Position numbers and translations under genes: made by a program
DNA from: Pseudomonadota bacterium
GTDB lineage: Bacteria; Pseudomonadota; Gammaproteobacteria; Steroidobacterales; Woeseiaceae
Direction: 5' to 3'
DNA: 64,000 nt
Assembly (NCBI GenBank): GCA_022563255.1
Contig: JADFNS010000003.1
Location: 62,001-126,000, forward strand
Notes under the pieces: generated by a model
Database searches by the model: none
The model's input: the letters and a program-made list of their open reading frames with translations, nothing else
Told to the model about the DNA's origin: nothing
In this document: positions 31,703 through 41,696 of the stretch, one piece after another
Numbering within the stretch: position 1 is the stretch's first letter
How the letters are laid out: each line of letters begins with the position of its first letter

Positions 31703-33055
31703 ATGAAGCCACAAGGATTTCGTGATACGGGCAGATTTGTTCACCGTCCGGCACGTCCTGGTATCTGCACACCGACAAATCTCGCACACCTTACGCGTTG
31801 CCTCAGCCACGACGCGAACATCGCTTTACCGGTACGCCCCCGGGGCGCCGGAACCGCAGTAACAGACTGTAGCGTGAGCACGTCGGGAACGGTCATCGAT
31901 ATGACCCGCTTCGATCGGATCATCCACATTGACACGCACGAACAAACCGTAACCGCGGAAGCCGGTGTGCGATTGGGCGCACTGGTTGCCGCACTGGCGG
32001 CGAAAGATCTGGAACTTGTCGGCAGCTTTGATCAAACCGAGCGAACGCTCGGCGGCGCGCTCGCCGCGCCGTGTATGGGGCCTGGAATCGGCGACCATAC
32101 CTCATTTCTCTCCGCCCAGGTCATCGGCATGAAATTGGTGACTGCCGGCGGGAAAGTCATGAGAGTCTCGGAAACGCAAAAGCATCTATTGGGCGCAATG
32201 CGCCTGAGCTATGGAATGCTGGGCGTTATTTACGAGGTGACATTACGAGTACGGTCGATATCGACATTTTCTGCCAATCACCGCAGCATGAACATTGAGA
32301 CCTTTGCGCAGGTCTGCGACCGACTGGCAAGCGGCAATGTTGGGCTCAAGTTTTACCTCCTGCCTTATCGAGATCAGGTGTACCTGGATTTGCGTCATTA
32401 CGAAAATTCGCAGCACAGTACGTTTCCGATTCCCTGGAGGATAAAGAATTGGGGCGAGAGCACAGTGCTCCCCAATGTATTCAAATCACTAAATCGTGTA
32501 TTGCCCATACCGTCTGTTCGCTATCGTTTGATCGATTCGATATCGGCAGCAACGCATGGACTTGTGAATTCGAGACTCGTAAGAAATGGCAATAACGTCA
32601 CGGCAAGCGGGCAGCGTCGCCGCAGAAAATCACGCGGACTTCTATATTCGACCTGGTGTTTTCCGGCCTCTGACTTTTCGTTGGTAGTAAAAGCGTACGC
32701 TAATTTCTGCCAGGAAACCTTTCTGCGCACGACTTACCGTTGTGATATGCCCGCGGTCGGTCACCGCATTGCACGGGATTGCTCTGCATTGCTGTCGCCC
32801 TCATTTGACGAGCCGCTGATTGCCCTGCAATCCGTTTCGACACAGCGTCGTGGATGGGATGGTTTTGTTCTCGACCTTTCCGAATTCGCCGAAAACTGGG
32901 GCGGCATTCCGTTGTTCAATCAGACGCTGGCCACGCGTGCAGACTATGTGTCCCAAACCTATGCCGGCAGGATGGAGCTCTTTCGCAAGATTCGCCGCCA
33001 ACTGGACCCCAGGAAGCGCTTGCTGAACCCGTTTCTCGCCCGCCACTTCGAGTAA
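31703..33055 (+). CDS. FAD-dependent oxidoreductase, aldonolactone-oxidase (ALO) type, under c-di-GMP riboswitch
   Basis: The N-terminal FAD-binding domain (VAO/PCMH type, residues about 20-185) shows LPVRPRGAGTAVTDC, VIDMTRFDRIIHID, VTAEAGVRLGALVA and QTERTLGGALAAPCMGPG. The C-terminal domain ends ENWGGIPLFNQT...RRQLDPRKRLLNP, the typical end of the D-arabinono-/L-gulono-lactone oxidase family, where an H-W-G-K would be expected; here it reads NWGG. No signal peptide is seen. It is monocistronic and directly controlled by the riboswitch. The substrate is probably a sugar-derived lactone or alditol, unproven. Confidence 0.8.
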   Translation: MKPQGFRDTGRFVHRPARPGICTPTNLAHLTRCLSHDANIALPVRPRGAGTAVTDCSVSTSGTVIDMTRFDRIIHIDTHEQTVTAEAGVRLGALVAALAAKDLELVGSFDQTERTLGGALAAPCMGPGIGDHTSFLSAQVIGMKLVTAGGKVMRVSETQKHLLGAMRLSYGMLGVIYEVTLRVRSISTFSANHRSMNIETFAQVCDRLASGNVGLKFYLLPYRDQVYLDLRHYENSQHSTFPIPWRIKNWGESTVLPNVFKSLNRVLPIPSVRYRLIDSISAATHGLVNSRLVRNGNNVTASGQRRRRKSRGLLYSTWCFPASDFSLVVKAYANFCQETFLRTTYRCDMPAVGHRIARDCSALLSPSFDEPLIALQSVSTQRRGWDGFVLDLSEFAENWGGIPLFNQTLATRADYVSQTYAGRMELFRKIRRQLDPRKRLLNPFLARHFE

Positions 33056-33209
33056 TGGTCCACATCGTAAAGTATTCATGAGAAAATCAATCCAAATCCT
33101 CCCTTCGCGCATCTAATACTCAGGCAGCGAGGGAGCTGCGTGAAGTTAAGCGCTAACCAATGGATTGTAATGGCATCGGATAATCGCAAAGAGATTGTGA
33201 GCTTTTCCC

Positions 33210-33237
33210 TTGCACCAGACCGATATAGTGTTATACT
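33210..33237 (+). promoter_or_regulatory. Sigma-70 promoter of the RND efflux operon
   Basis: TTGCAC (33210-33215) and TATACT (33232-33237) are separated by 16 bases, with transcription expected near 33244 and the first adaptor ATG at 33273. Both hexamers are one mismatch from consensus. Confidence 0.6.
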
Positions 33238-33251
33238 TCACTACAACACTA
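33226..33251. promoter_or_regulatory. Palindromic operator over the -10/start of the RND operon
   Basis: TAGTGTT (33226-33232) and AACACTA (33245-33251) are perfect inverted arms separated by 12 bases, with further matching positions inside (TA...TA). The palindrome covers the -10 box and the expected start site, a position suited to a repressor of TetR or MarR type. No such regulator gene lies in this window. Confidence 0.5.
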
Positions 33252-33272
33252 AATTAGGTAAGTATTGAGACC

Positions 33273-34349
33273 ATGAAAAAGAACACACGAATAACGGCCA
33301 CGATGATCGCAATCGTTACCGCTTCCTCTGTCGCCGGCTGCGGAGTCGGCAAGGCCAGCATTGCTGATGGCGACAGCGTGCAGGCCGCGCGCGTTCCCGT
33401 TGAAGTCACGCAGCCGTATCACTCTGACATTTACGCGACCTACGCGACCAGCGCTACGCTTGCCGCAGACGCCGACGCCCGGATCAGCGCCCGCGTGCCC
33501 GGCGACGTCGTCGAACTGCTGGTTGAAGAAGGCGACCATGTGGAAGCCGGACAAATACTGGCGCGCCTCGACGGCGAGCGTCTGCGCCTCGATATGCTTG
33601 CCGCGAGAGCTGAGCTCCAGCGCGCCGAGAAAGAATACGAGCGCAACACGGATTTATACGATCGCGGCCTGATCAGCGCGTCAACGTACGATGGTCTGAA
33701 ATTCACACTCGCCGCACTGATGGCGACCTACAACATCAAAGTTCTTGATTACGATTACGCGAACATCCGCGCAACGATTTCGGGCGTGGTCGCGACGCGC
33801 GAAATAAAGCTCGGTGAGAATCTCAGCGTCGGCCAGGTCGCATTCCAAATTACCGATACTTCAGAACTGATTGCGTACCTGCAGATTCCGCAAGCGGAAC
33901 TGCGAAAATTTGCTGCTGGTCATGCCGCAACAGTCGTAGTGGCTTCGATGCCAGGCACGAAAATTTCGGCGACAATCGTACGCGTCAGCCCCACCATCGA
34001 CGCACGCAACGGAACATTTCGCGCGACGGCTATCATAGACAATTCTGCCGGCAATCTGGCGCCAGGCATGTTTGGACAGTTCACGATCGCGTATGAAAAA
34101 CATGACCATGCCCTGGTCATTCCAGCGCACGCCTTGCTTGACGAAGACGATGAAACTACGGTCTATGTGGTCGACAATGGAGAAGTCGCGCGCCGAACCG
34201 TAGAAACAGGCATCAGAAGTGACGGGGTCGTGGAAATTCTTGCAGGTCTGACGAACTCCGATCAAATTGTGGTCGTGGGGCAATCCAGCCTGCGCAATGG
34301 CAGCAAAGTGCTCGCAAGCACAGCAAGTACGGATCAGTCCACCGGCTGA
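33273..34349 (+). CDS. RND efflux periplasmic adaptor (first of two), lipoprotein
   Basis: This membrane-fusion protein has a lipobox at SVAGC. The barrel-sandwich (lipoyl-like) domain is split as usual: DARISARVPGDVVELLVEEGDHVEAGQILARLD and IRATISGVVATREIKLGENL, flanking a short alpha-helical hairpin (AARAELQRAEKEYERNTDLY). Beta-barrel and membrane-proximal domains follow. It bridges the RND pump and an outer-membrane channel. It is closely similar to the second adaptor 65 bases downstream, so the pair arose by tandem duplication. Confidence 0.9.
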   Translation: MKKNTRITATMIAIVTASSVAGCGVGKASIADGDSVQAARVPVEVTQPYHSDIYATYATSATLAADADARISARVPGDVVELLVEEGDHVEAGQILARLDGERLRLDMLAARAELQRAEKEYERNTDLYDRGLISASTYDGLKFTLAALMATYNIKVLDYDYANIRATISGVVATREIKLGENLSVGQVAFQITDTSELIAYLQIPQAELRKFAAGHAATVVVASMPGTKISATIVRVSPTIDARNGTFRATAIIDNSAGNLAPGMFGQFTIAYEKHDHALVIPAHALLDEDDETTVYVVDNGEVARRTVETGIRSDGVVEILAGLTNSDQIVVVGQSSLRNGSKVLASTASTDQSTG

Positions 34350-34414
34350 CCGCCCGCCCGCCGCAGGCTCACGCAGAAAGAGCCGCTCGACAGGGAACCT
34401 GAAGGGAGAAATTC

Positions 34415-35482
34415 ATGAAGCTGTACCGCGCTGGCCCAATTACCCTCGCGTGCGTTTTGCTGCTGGGGGCGTGTCAGCAGGGAAGCGGCACAGGAGAAAA
34501 CTCTGACGAAGAGGACGAAACACCTCCGGTCCCGGTCGAGACCAACACTCCTGTTCGCGGCGATATCTACGCGGTGTACTCTGGAACGGCACCCATCGAA
34601 GCGTTTGCCGAGGCCGATGTAGTCGCCAAAGTAGACGGTGAAATTCGCGAGCTGCTCGTCGAAGAAGGCGACATGGTCCTGAGCAAGCAGATCCTGGCAA
34701 GACTTGACGGCGACCGTCTGCGCCTGCAACGAAATGAGTCGCGGGCCCGCCTCAAGAAAATGCAGCGCGATTTTGCGCGTAACAAGGAGCTGCAGGAGCG
34801 AGGCCTGATCAGTGAAGGAGACTTTGAGAAGCTGCAGTACGACCTGCAGGCGCTCGAAGCATCCTACAATCTCGCCAGCCTTGAACTCAATTACACACAG
34901 ATTCGGGCTCCGATAAACGGCGTCGTATCTGAACGCTATGTCAAACTGGGAAACGTCATCAAGACCGGTGACTCGTTATTCCGCGTTACCAGTCTGGATC
35001 CTCTCGTTGCCTACATCTACATCCCGGAACGCGAATTTCGCCGCATCTCCGCGGGACAGCCAGTGCACATCAGTATCGACGCGCTGGATGGACCTCCACT
35101 GGTCACAACGGTGACGCGAATCAGCCCGATCGTGGACCCGGACACGGGAACATTTAAAACCACAATTGAAATACACGGTTCCGAAGGTCGCATAAAGCCC
35201 GGCATGTTCGGGCGTATGAATATTATTTACGACAAACATGAGAATGTACTGCAGATTCCGCGCAGGGCCATTATTGAGCGCACCGGAACGACGTCCGTTT
35301 TCGTTGTTGAAAAAGAAGTCGCCATTCGCAAGCAAGTAAAGATCGGCTACAGCAACGAAGGGATGGTTGAAATCACCGCCGGACTCACCGACGGAGAGCA
35401 CGTCATCACCATTGGCCACCTCGGCCTAAAAGACGAATCGAAGGTCGTCGTGATTAATGCCCCGTCCGAGGACGTCGAATAA
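34415..35482 (+). CDS. RND efflux periplasmic adaptor (second of two), lipoprotein
   Basis: This is the second membrane-fusion protein, with lipobox LLGAC followed by an acidic linker (ENSDEEDETPP). Domain order matches the first adaptor (VVAKVDGEIRELLVEEGDMV...; IRAPINGVVSERYVKLGNVI), with C-terminal barrel and membrane-proximal domains. Its stop codon overlaps the first permease start (TAATG), so adaptor and pump are translationally coupled. Two adaptors suggest a mixed hexamer of the TriA/TriB kind. Confidence 0.9.
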   Translation: MKLYRAGPITLACVLLLGACQQGSGTGENSDEEDETPPVPVETNTPVRGDIYAVYSGTAPIEAFAEADVVAKVDGEIRELLVEEGDMVLSKQILARLDGDRLRLQRNESRARLKKMQRDFARNKELQERGLISEGDFEKLQYDLQALEASYNLASLELNYTQIRAPINGVVSERYVKLGNVIKTGDSLFRVTSLDPLVAYIYIPEREFRRISAGQPVHISIDALDGPPLVTTVTRISPIVDPDTGTFKTTIEIHGSEGRIKPGMFGRMNIIYDKHENVLQIPRRAIIERTGTTSVFVVEKEVAIRKQVKIGYSNEGMVEITAGLTDGEHVITIGHLGLKDESKVVVINAPSEDVE

Positions 35483-38400
35483 TGCGGCGACTGATTGAAA
35501 TCGCGACGGAACGGCGCGTCACGATCGTTATGCTGATGACCGCGATCGTCTTGTTCGGCATGGTGTCGCTCGCTCGCCTGAAACTCAACCTGCTTCCTGA
35601 CATTTCCTATCCTACGCTCACCGTCCGCGCCGAACTCATCGGAGCTGCGCCGGCCGAAGTCGAAAATCTTTTGACCAAGCCAATTGAAGAGGCCGTCGGT
35701 GTCGTGCGAAACGTTCGCCTGGTGCGGTCCGTTTCCCGCTCAGCACAAACAGACGTAACGATCGAGTTCCTCTGGGGCACTGACATGGACATCGCCGGGG
35801 TCGATATCAGGGAAAAACTCGACATTCTCACCCTGCCGCTGGAGGCCAGCCGCCCCTTGCTGCTGCGTTTCGACCCATCGTCTGAGCCGATCGTGAGGCT
35901 GGGTCTTCTTTACAAAGAGAGCTCCGGTATCGATGTAGGAGAGGCGCAACTCAAAGCATTGCGGCGCCTGGCGGAGGAGCGGATCAAAACGGACCTCGAA
36001 TCCGAGGAAGGGACGGCTGCTGTCAAAGTGAGCGGCGGACTCGAAGACGAAATCCAAATTCGAGTAGACACGCAAAAACTGGCGCAGCTGAATATCAGCA
36101 TCAAGCAAATCGCCAGCCGAATTCGTGCGGAAAACGTCAACCTTTCCGGTGGCCGCCTGGAAGAAGGGGAGCAGCGCTATCTGGTGCGAACAATCAACGA
36201 ATTCGAGGACGTCGAGGCGTTCGGCGACGCGATCATAGCCTATGTCGCGGAGCGACCCGTCTACCTGCGCGACGTCGCAACGATCGAACACGGCTATAAA
36301 GATCGCGAAGCGATTACGCGCGTTATGGGTCAGGAATCAGTAGAACTCGCAATCTACAAAGAAGGCGACGCCAATACCGTGCAGGTGGCAAACCGGATTC
36401 AGCAGCGCCTGCAAGAACTACGCGAAACACTGCCCGATGAATTCGAACTCATTACTATTTACGACCAATCCACGTTCATTTCTTCCGCCGTCAATAACGT
36501 TCGCCTCGCCGCAATACTCGGCGGAATTATTGCAATATTCGTGCTTTATGGTTTCCTGCGAGACGCACGCGCTACCACCATCATCAGCATTGCGATTCCG
36601 GTCTCCGTCATCGGCACATTCCTGCTGATGTACACAAACAACATCTCTTTGAACATCATGTCGTTGGGCGGTATTGCGCTAGCGGTAGGCATGCTTGTCG
36701 ATAACTCGATAGTCGTGCTGGAAAATATTGTGCGCAAGAAAGAGCAGGGGCAAAATACGCTCGACGCTGCACGCAACGGCACGAGTGAGGTTTCTTCTGC
36801 CATAGTCGCGTCAACGCTCACAACGATCGCTGTGTTTTTCCCTATGGTTTTTATCAGCGGTATAGCGGGGCAGTTGTTTAAAGATCAGGCGCTAACCGTA
36901 AGCTTTGCGCTCGTGTTTTCGCTGATCGTCGCTCTGACGCTCATTCCAATGCTCGCGTCACTCGGCGGCCGCAGCCGTTACGACGATGGCGGCGGTAGCG
37001 ATGCCGTCAACTGGTTTACCAGGTCCGTCGCTTATGTGGTACGGATGTTTGGGTACGTATTCTCCAGAATCCGTTTCTTGTTTTGGGTGATTCTCTGGGT
37101 GCCGACCTGGCTGCTGCAACGATTCTACCGGTCGATTTCGGCAATTTATCCAGGCCTGCTCCGCTGGTCCCTGGCCCATAGAATGACCGTGGTATTGGTC
37201 GCGCTCGCTCTGTTCGGCGCGACAATGTCGCTCGTGCCCCGTCTCGGAACAGAGCTGATACCGCAATTCTCGCAAGGTGAGTTCAATGTCGACTTGCGAC
37301 TGCCGCCTGGAATGCCTTTATCCGCAACCGACAACGCCATACAAGTCGCTCAAAAAGCGGCGACCAACATTGCCGCAGTTGAACTCAACTACTCGGTTGC
37401 AGGCACCGGAAACCGGCTGGACGCGAATTCCGTCGACGCGGGTGATAATACCGGAACGTTGAGCATCAAGCTTGGCTCCGGCGCCAGCCGCGAAGATGAG
37501 AACCGGACGATGAACGCGATGCGTGACGAGTTGTCACGACTGCCCGGCGTACAATACGAGTTCACCCGACCGTCACTGTTGTCTTTCGCCAGTCCATTGC
37601 AGATAGAAATTTCCGGCTACGATCTTGCCAGTCTTGCCCGCGTCAGCAAACTGATCATGGAAGAGATGGCGACGTCGGATCGCTTTACCGACATCAAGAC
37701 TACGGTTGAACGCGGCAATCCTGAAATTCAAATCGTTTTCGACCAGGAGCGCGCCGCAAAACTTGGCCTCGCTGTTCGCGATATCGCCAATAGCGTTGTC
37801 GCCAACGTGCGCGGCGAACTCGCTACCCGCTACACCTGGCGCAACAGAAAAATTGATGTTCTGGTACGCAGCATCGATACGAGAAAGTCGAGCATCGAAG
37901 AAATCCGCCGGCTGATTATCAACCCGACTTCCGAGCGCCCGGTGACGTTGGACGCCGTCGCAGACATTACTGTATCGGCAGGTCCATCTGAAATTCGCAG
38001 AGTGGCTCAGGAGCGCGTTGCGATCATCACCGCAAACCTCGCATACGGCGATCTGGGCGCTGCGGCTGCCGCAGCAGGCAAGATCGTAAGCCGCACGCCG
38101 ATGCCAGTGGGCGTCACGGCGATCATATCCGGGCAGAGCGATGAAATGCAGGACTCCTTTCGCTCCATGCGATTCGCGCTGGCGCTCGCAATATTCTTAG
38201 TGTACCTGGTCATGGCCTCGCAATTCGAATCCCTGCTCCACCCGCTCGTCATTTTGTCTACGATTCCGTTGGCCCTGGTGGGCGCCGTACTCGCACTTTT
38301 CATCACGGGCACGACGGTGAATGTCGTTGCGTTCATAGGGGTCATAATGCTCGCCGGAATCGTCGTCAACAATGCGATCGTATTGGTCGACCTGATAAAC

Positions 38401-38646
38401 CAGTTGCGCGCCGCGGGCGCAGAACTGCTGGACGCGATCCTCGAGGCTGGCAGCGCCCGACTGCGCCCGATACTGATGACGTCCCTGACGACAGCTCTCG
38501 GTTTGCTGCCAATGGCGATGGGATTTGGTGAAGGTTCTGAGGTTCGTACTCCAATGGCGATTACCGTGATCGGCGGTCTCACGGTTTCGACACTTTTGAC
38601 GCTGCTCGTAATCCCGGTCGTCTACTCCTTGATGGATCGAAAGTGA
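35482..38646 (+). CDS. RND efflux permease (first of two), HAE1/AcrB-like
   Basis: This 1054-aa inner-membrane proton-driven pump has the N-terminal helix ERRVTIVMLMTAIVLFG and two large periplasmic porter loops. The TM4 proton-relay segment reads GMLVDNSIVVLENI, with Asp followed by Asn where AcrB has Asp-Asp. A TM10 segment reads AGIVVNNAIVLVDLI, with Asn where AcrB has its key Lys, as in many HAE1 subfamily members. It overlaps the second permease start by four bases (GTGA). An extended hydrophilic and helical insert lies near residues 495-560. Confidence 0.92.
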   Translation: MRRLIEIATERRVTIVMLMTAIVLFGMVSLARLKLNLLPDISYPTLTVRAELIGAAPAEVENLLTKPIEEAVGVVRNVRLVRSVSRSAQTDVTIEFLWGTDMDIAGVDIREKLDILTLPLEASRPLLLRFDPSSEPIVRLGLLYKESSGIDVGEAQLKALRRLAEERIKTDLESEEGTAAVKVSGGLEDEIQIRVDTQKLAQLNISIKQIASRIRAENVNLSGGRLEEGEQRYLVRTINEFEDVEAFGDAIIAYVAERPVYLRDVATIEHGYKDREAITRVMGQESVELAIYKEGDANTVQVANRIQQRLQELRETLPDEFELITIYDQSTFISSAVNNVRLAAILGGIIAIFVLYGFLRDARATTIISIAIPVSVIGTFLLMYTNNISLNIMSLGGIALAVGMLVDNSIVVLENIVRKKEQGQNTLDAARNGTSEVSSAIVASTLTTIAVFFPMVFISGIAGQLFKDQALTVSFALVFSLIVALTLIPMLASLGGRSRYDDGGGSDAVNWFTRSVAYVVRMFGYVFSRIRFLFWVILWVPTWLLQRFYRSISAIYPGLLRWSLAHRMTVVLVALALFGATMSLVPRLGTELIPQFSQGEFNVDLRLPPGMPLSATDNAIQVAQKAATNIAAVELNYSVAGTGNRLDANSVDAGDNTGTLSIKLGSGASREDENRTMNAMRDELSRLPGVQYEFTRPSLLSFASPLQIEISGYDLASLARVSKLIMEEMATSDRFTDIKTTVERGNPEIQIVFDQERAAKLGLAVRDIANSVVANVRGELATRYTWRNRKIDVLVRSIDTRKSSIEEIRRLIINPTSERPVTLDAVADITVSAGPSEIRRVAQERVAIITANLAYGDLGAAAAAAGKIVSRTPMPVGVTAIISGQSDEMQDSFRSMRFALALAIFLVYLVMASQFESLLHPLVILSTIPLALVGAVLALFITGTTVNVVAFIGVIMLAGIVVNNAIVLVDLINQLRAAGAELLDAILEAGSARLRPILMTSLTTALGLLPMAMGFGEGSEVRTPMAITVIGGLTVSTLLTLLVIPVVYSLMDRK

Positions 38647-41600
38647 TACACACGGAGATTGCACTGCGCCGCCCTGTCACGACGATAGTTATCTTTGTTG
38701 CGCTGTCGCTGATTGGCCTGATCGCGTCCAGACTTCTGCCGCTGGAAAAATTTCCCGACATCGAATTTCCCGGCATTTTTGTCCAGATACCGTACTCCGG
38801 GTCAACGCCCGAGGAAGTCGAACGCCTGATAACGCGTCCCGTTGAAGACGTTCTCGCGACGCTATCCGGAGTCGAACAGATGTTCTCAAGTTCCGACGCG
38901 GAGCAGGCGCAGATATTCCTGCGATTTGGCTGGAACCAGAGCATGGGTATTAAGGGGATTGAGGCGCGGGCAAAAGTTGATGGCATACGCCACCTCCTGC
39001 CGGATGACGTCCGACGGGTATTTATTTTTACCGGGTCGCTTGGCGATCAACCTGTGTTGCAGCTCCGCATCTCCGCGGACCGCGACCTGTCGGGAAGTTT
39101 CGAGTTGCTTGACCGCTTGCTAAAGCGGCGACTCGAACGCATCGAAGGTGTTTCCCGTGTCGAGCTGCACGGCGTCGAAGCTCGTGAAATACGAGTTCTC
39201 CTCAATGCGGACCACCTGGCCGCACACGGTGTGGGTATCGCAGAAATCAGAGACTTGTTGGCACGCAGTAATTTCGCGGTTAGCGCGGGAAAAATAACTG
39301 CTGCCGGTCAGCGATACAGCGTGCGCCCAAATGGGGAATTCAAGTCCGTCGATGAAATACGCAATCTGACGATCAACGCCAGCGGACTTCGCCTGCGCGA
39401 TGTCGCCGCTGTGGAATTGCGCACTCCTGACCGCAACTACGGACGACATCTCGATCGGGAATACGCCATTGGCATCGCCATTAACAAGACCACAGGTTCC
39501 AACCTCGTTGAGGTCACTGACAGGGTCATGGCCGAAGTCGAGAAAATTCGAAAATTGCCGCAGATGTCAGGCGTGAACATATTCACGTTGGACAATCAGG
39601 GCGACAGCGTTCGCGAATCGCTCTCGGACCTCCTGACGGCCGGCGGAATTGGCGGGCTGCTGGCGCTTATCGTCCTCTACATGTTTTTGCGTCAAGTCAC
39701 GACGACGCTAATCGTCACGGCAGCGGTGCCTTTTTCGCTGACGATCACGCTTGGCGCCCTGTATTTCGCTGGTCTCACATTAAACATACTGTCGATGATG
39801 GGACTTATGCTCGCGGTCGGCATGTTAGTCGACAACGCGGTGGTGGTAACCGAAAGCATTTTTCGCGCCCGTGCGGAAAATCCCGATGAACCGTTCGAGG
39901 CAACCATCCGGGGCGTCAAAGACGTGGGCCTGGCTGTTATCGCGGGTACGGCGACCACCATTATCGTTTTCGTACCGATCATTTTTGGCGCGGAAACCGA
40001 CATGACGATTTTCCTGACTCACGTTGCGATAACTATCATCGTCGCGTTGGTCGCATCGCTGGTCATTGCGCAAACCCTGGTACCGATGCTGGCCGCGAGA
40101 ATTTCGGTACCTCCGCAACCGAAGCCCGGCGCCTGGATTTCCCGATTGACCAATCGGTACGCGGGCAGTCTCGAATGGATACTCGGTCATCGCTGGTGGA
40201 CGGCACTGGGTATCACGCTCGTGTGTATCATCGGTGTTCTTCCCATCGTACTCGGCGTCGTAAAATTCGACATGTTTCCGCAGGACGTTGGTCGACGCCT
40301 GTTCATGCCCTATCACGTCGAGGGACAGCACCCCCTGGAACGAGTCGAGCAAACTGTCGACACAATTGAGGAGTACCTGTACTCGCGTCAGGAAGAATTC
40401 AATATCCGCTCTATTTACAGTTACTTCGATCAGGGTCGGGCAGAATCAACCATCCTGTTAACAGACAAAGACGATGCAACATTGTCAACCAGGGAAATCA
40501 TTGCGCTCATCGAGGAGGATCTGCCGACAATTGCTATTGGCAAGCCTAGTTTCAAATTTGACCAACAAGGAGGCGCTGAAGAATTTTCTTTACAGATTAG
40601 CGGTGACTCGACGGAAGTGCTCAATGAGCTTGCCATAGATGTTGCGCGAATACTGACAGCCGTGGAGGGCCTCAAGGACATTCGCAGTGATAGCGAATCC
40701 GGCAGCAAAGAAGTTCGCGTGGTCGTTGACCGGACGCGCGCGGCTAAGGTTGGCTTGACTTCCGAATCCATCGCGCAGGCGATCTCCATAGCAATGCGCG
40801 GCGAGAACCTGCGTGACTTCCGTGGTCAAACGGGCGAAATCGCCGTGCGCCTGGCGTTTCGCGATGACGACAAGCAGAGCATTGAACAGCTCGCGAACCT
40901 GCCCTTGTTCACGCCTGACGGGCGTCGAATTACACTGGCTAGCGTGGCGTCGCTGCGCATCGGCAGGTCACCCGACACGATCAGACGAACGGACCGTCAG
41001 ACGGCAGTCATTCTTTCAGCTAACTTCGAAGATGACGTCAGCGCGGAAGATGTACGGCCACGCGTCAAGAGCCTGATGGAGCAAATTGATTTTCCGCCGG
41101 GATACAGCTGGAAGGAAGGCCGGGGATTTGAGCGCCAGGATGAAACCGCCGATATGATGGCGACGAATATTTTGCTCGGTGTGGCTTGTATATTTCTGGT
41201 GATGGCCGCGTTGTTCGAATCGATGTTGTTGCCATTTTCAATCATCCTGGGCTCGATCGTATTTTCGATCTTCGGCGTGTTCTTGTTCTTCGCAGCAACC
41301 GGAACGACCTTCTCGTTTATGGCCATGATTGGCATCATGATTCTGATCGGCGTCGTCGTTAACAACGGCATCGTTCTCGTAGACCACATTAACAACCTGC
41401 GTATGCAAGGAGTCTCTCGGGATAAGGCGATAGTGATGGCGGGTCGTAACCGCCTGCGGCCCATTCTGATGACAGTCGCTACGACGATTGTAGGACTGGC
41501 GCCACTGGCTGTGGGCACCACACAGGTCGGCGGCGACGGTCCGCCGTATTATCCAATGGCCAGAGCAATAATCGGCGGGCTGGCATTTTCGACAGTGGTG

Positions 41601-41696
41601 TCTCTGCTGGTAGTCCCGGCTCTCTACATCTATTTCGACGGCCTGGCCGCATGGGGAAGAAGCGTCATGCGTACGGCCCGACAGAGCCACGCGTAA
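38643..41696 (+). CDS. RND efflux permease (second of two), HAE1/AcrB-like
   Basis: This second 1017-aa RND pump begins at GTG within the stop of the first. It has the entry IALRRPVTTIVIFVALSLIG, TM4 GMLVDNAVVVTESIF and TM10 IGVVVNNGIVLVDHI. The two permeases are clearly diverged paralogues, as in MdtB/MdtC, so a heterotrimer is plausible. No outer-membrane TolC-type gene follows; the operon ends here, overlapping the convergent anchor-H gene by 32 bases. Confidence 0.92.
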   Translation: MIHTEIALRRPVTTIVIFVALSLIGLIASRLLPLEKFPDIEFPGIFVQIPYSGSTPEEVERLITRPVEDVLATLSGVEQMFSSSDAEQAQIFLRFGWNQSMGIKGIEARAKVDGIRHLLPDDVRRVFIFTGSLGDQPVLQLRISADRDLSGSFELLDRLLKRRLERIEGVSRVELHGVEAREIRVLLNADHLAAHGVGIAEIRDLLARSNFAVSAGKITAAGQRYSVRPNGEFKSVDEIRNLTINASGLRLRDVAAVELRTPDRNYGRHLDREYAIGIAINKTTGSNLVEVTDRVMAEVEKIRKLPQMSGVNIFTLDNQGDSVRESLSDLLTAGGIGGLLALIVLYMFLRQVTTTLIVTAAVPFSLTITLGALYFAGLTLNILSMMGLMLAVGMLVDNAVVVTESIFRARAENPDEPFEATIRGVKDVGLAVIAGTATTIIVFVPIIFGAETDMTIFLTHVAITIIVALVASLVIAQTLVPMLAARISVPPQPKPGAWISRLTNRYAGSLEWILGHRWWTALGITLVCIIGVLPIVLGVVKFDMFPQDVGRRLFMPYHVEGQHPLERVEQTVDTIEEYLYSRQEEFNIRSIYSYFDQGRAESTILLTDKDDATLSTREIIALIEEDLPTIAIGKPSFKFDQQGGAEEFSLQISGDSTEVLNELAIDVARILTAVEGLKDIRSDSESGSKEVRVVVDRTRAAKVGLTSESIAQAISIAMRGENLRDFRGQTGEIAVRLAFRDDDKQSIEQLANLPLFTPDGRRITLASVASLRIGRSPDTIRRTDRQTAVILSANFEDDVSAEDVRPRVKSLMEQIDFPPGYSWKEGRGFERQDETADMMATNILLGVACIFLVMAALFESMLLPFSIILGSIVFSIFGVFLFFAATGTTFSFMAMIGIMILIGVVVNNGIVLVDHINNLRMQGVSRDKAIVMAGRNRLRPILMTVATTIVGLAPLAVGTTQVGGDGPPYYPMARAIIGGLAFSTVVSLLVVPALYIYFDGLAAWGRSVMRTARQSHA

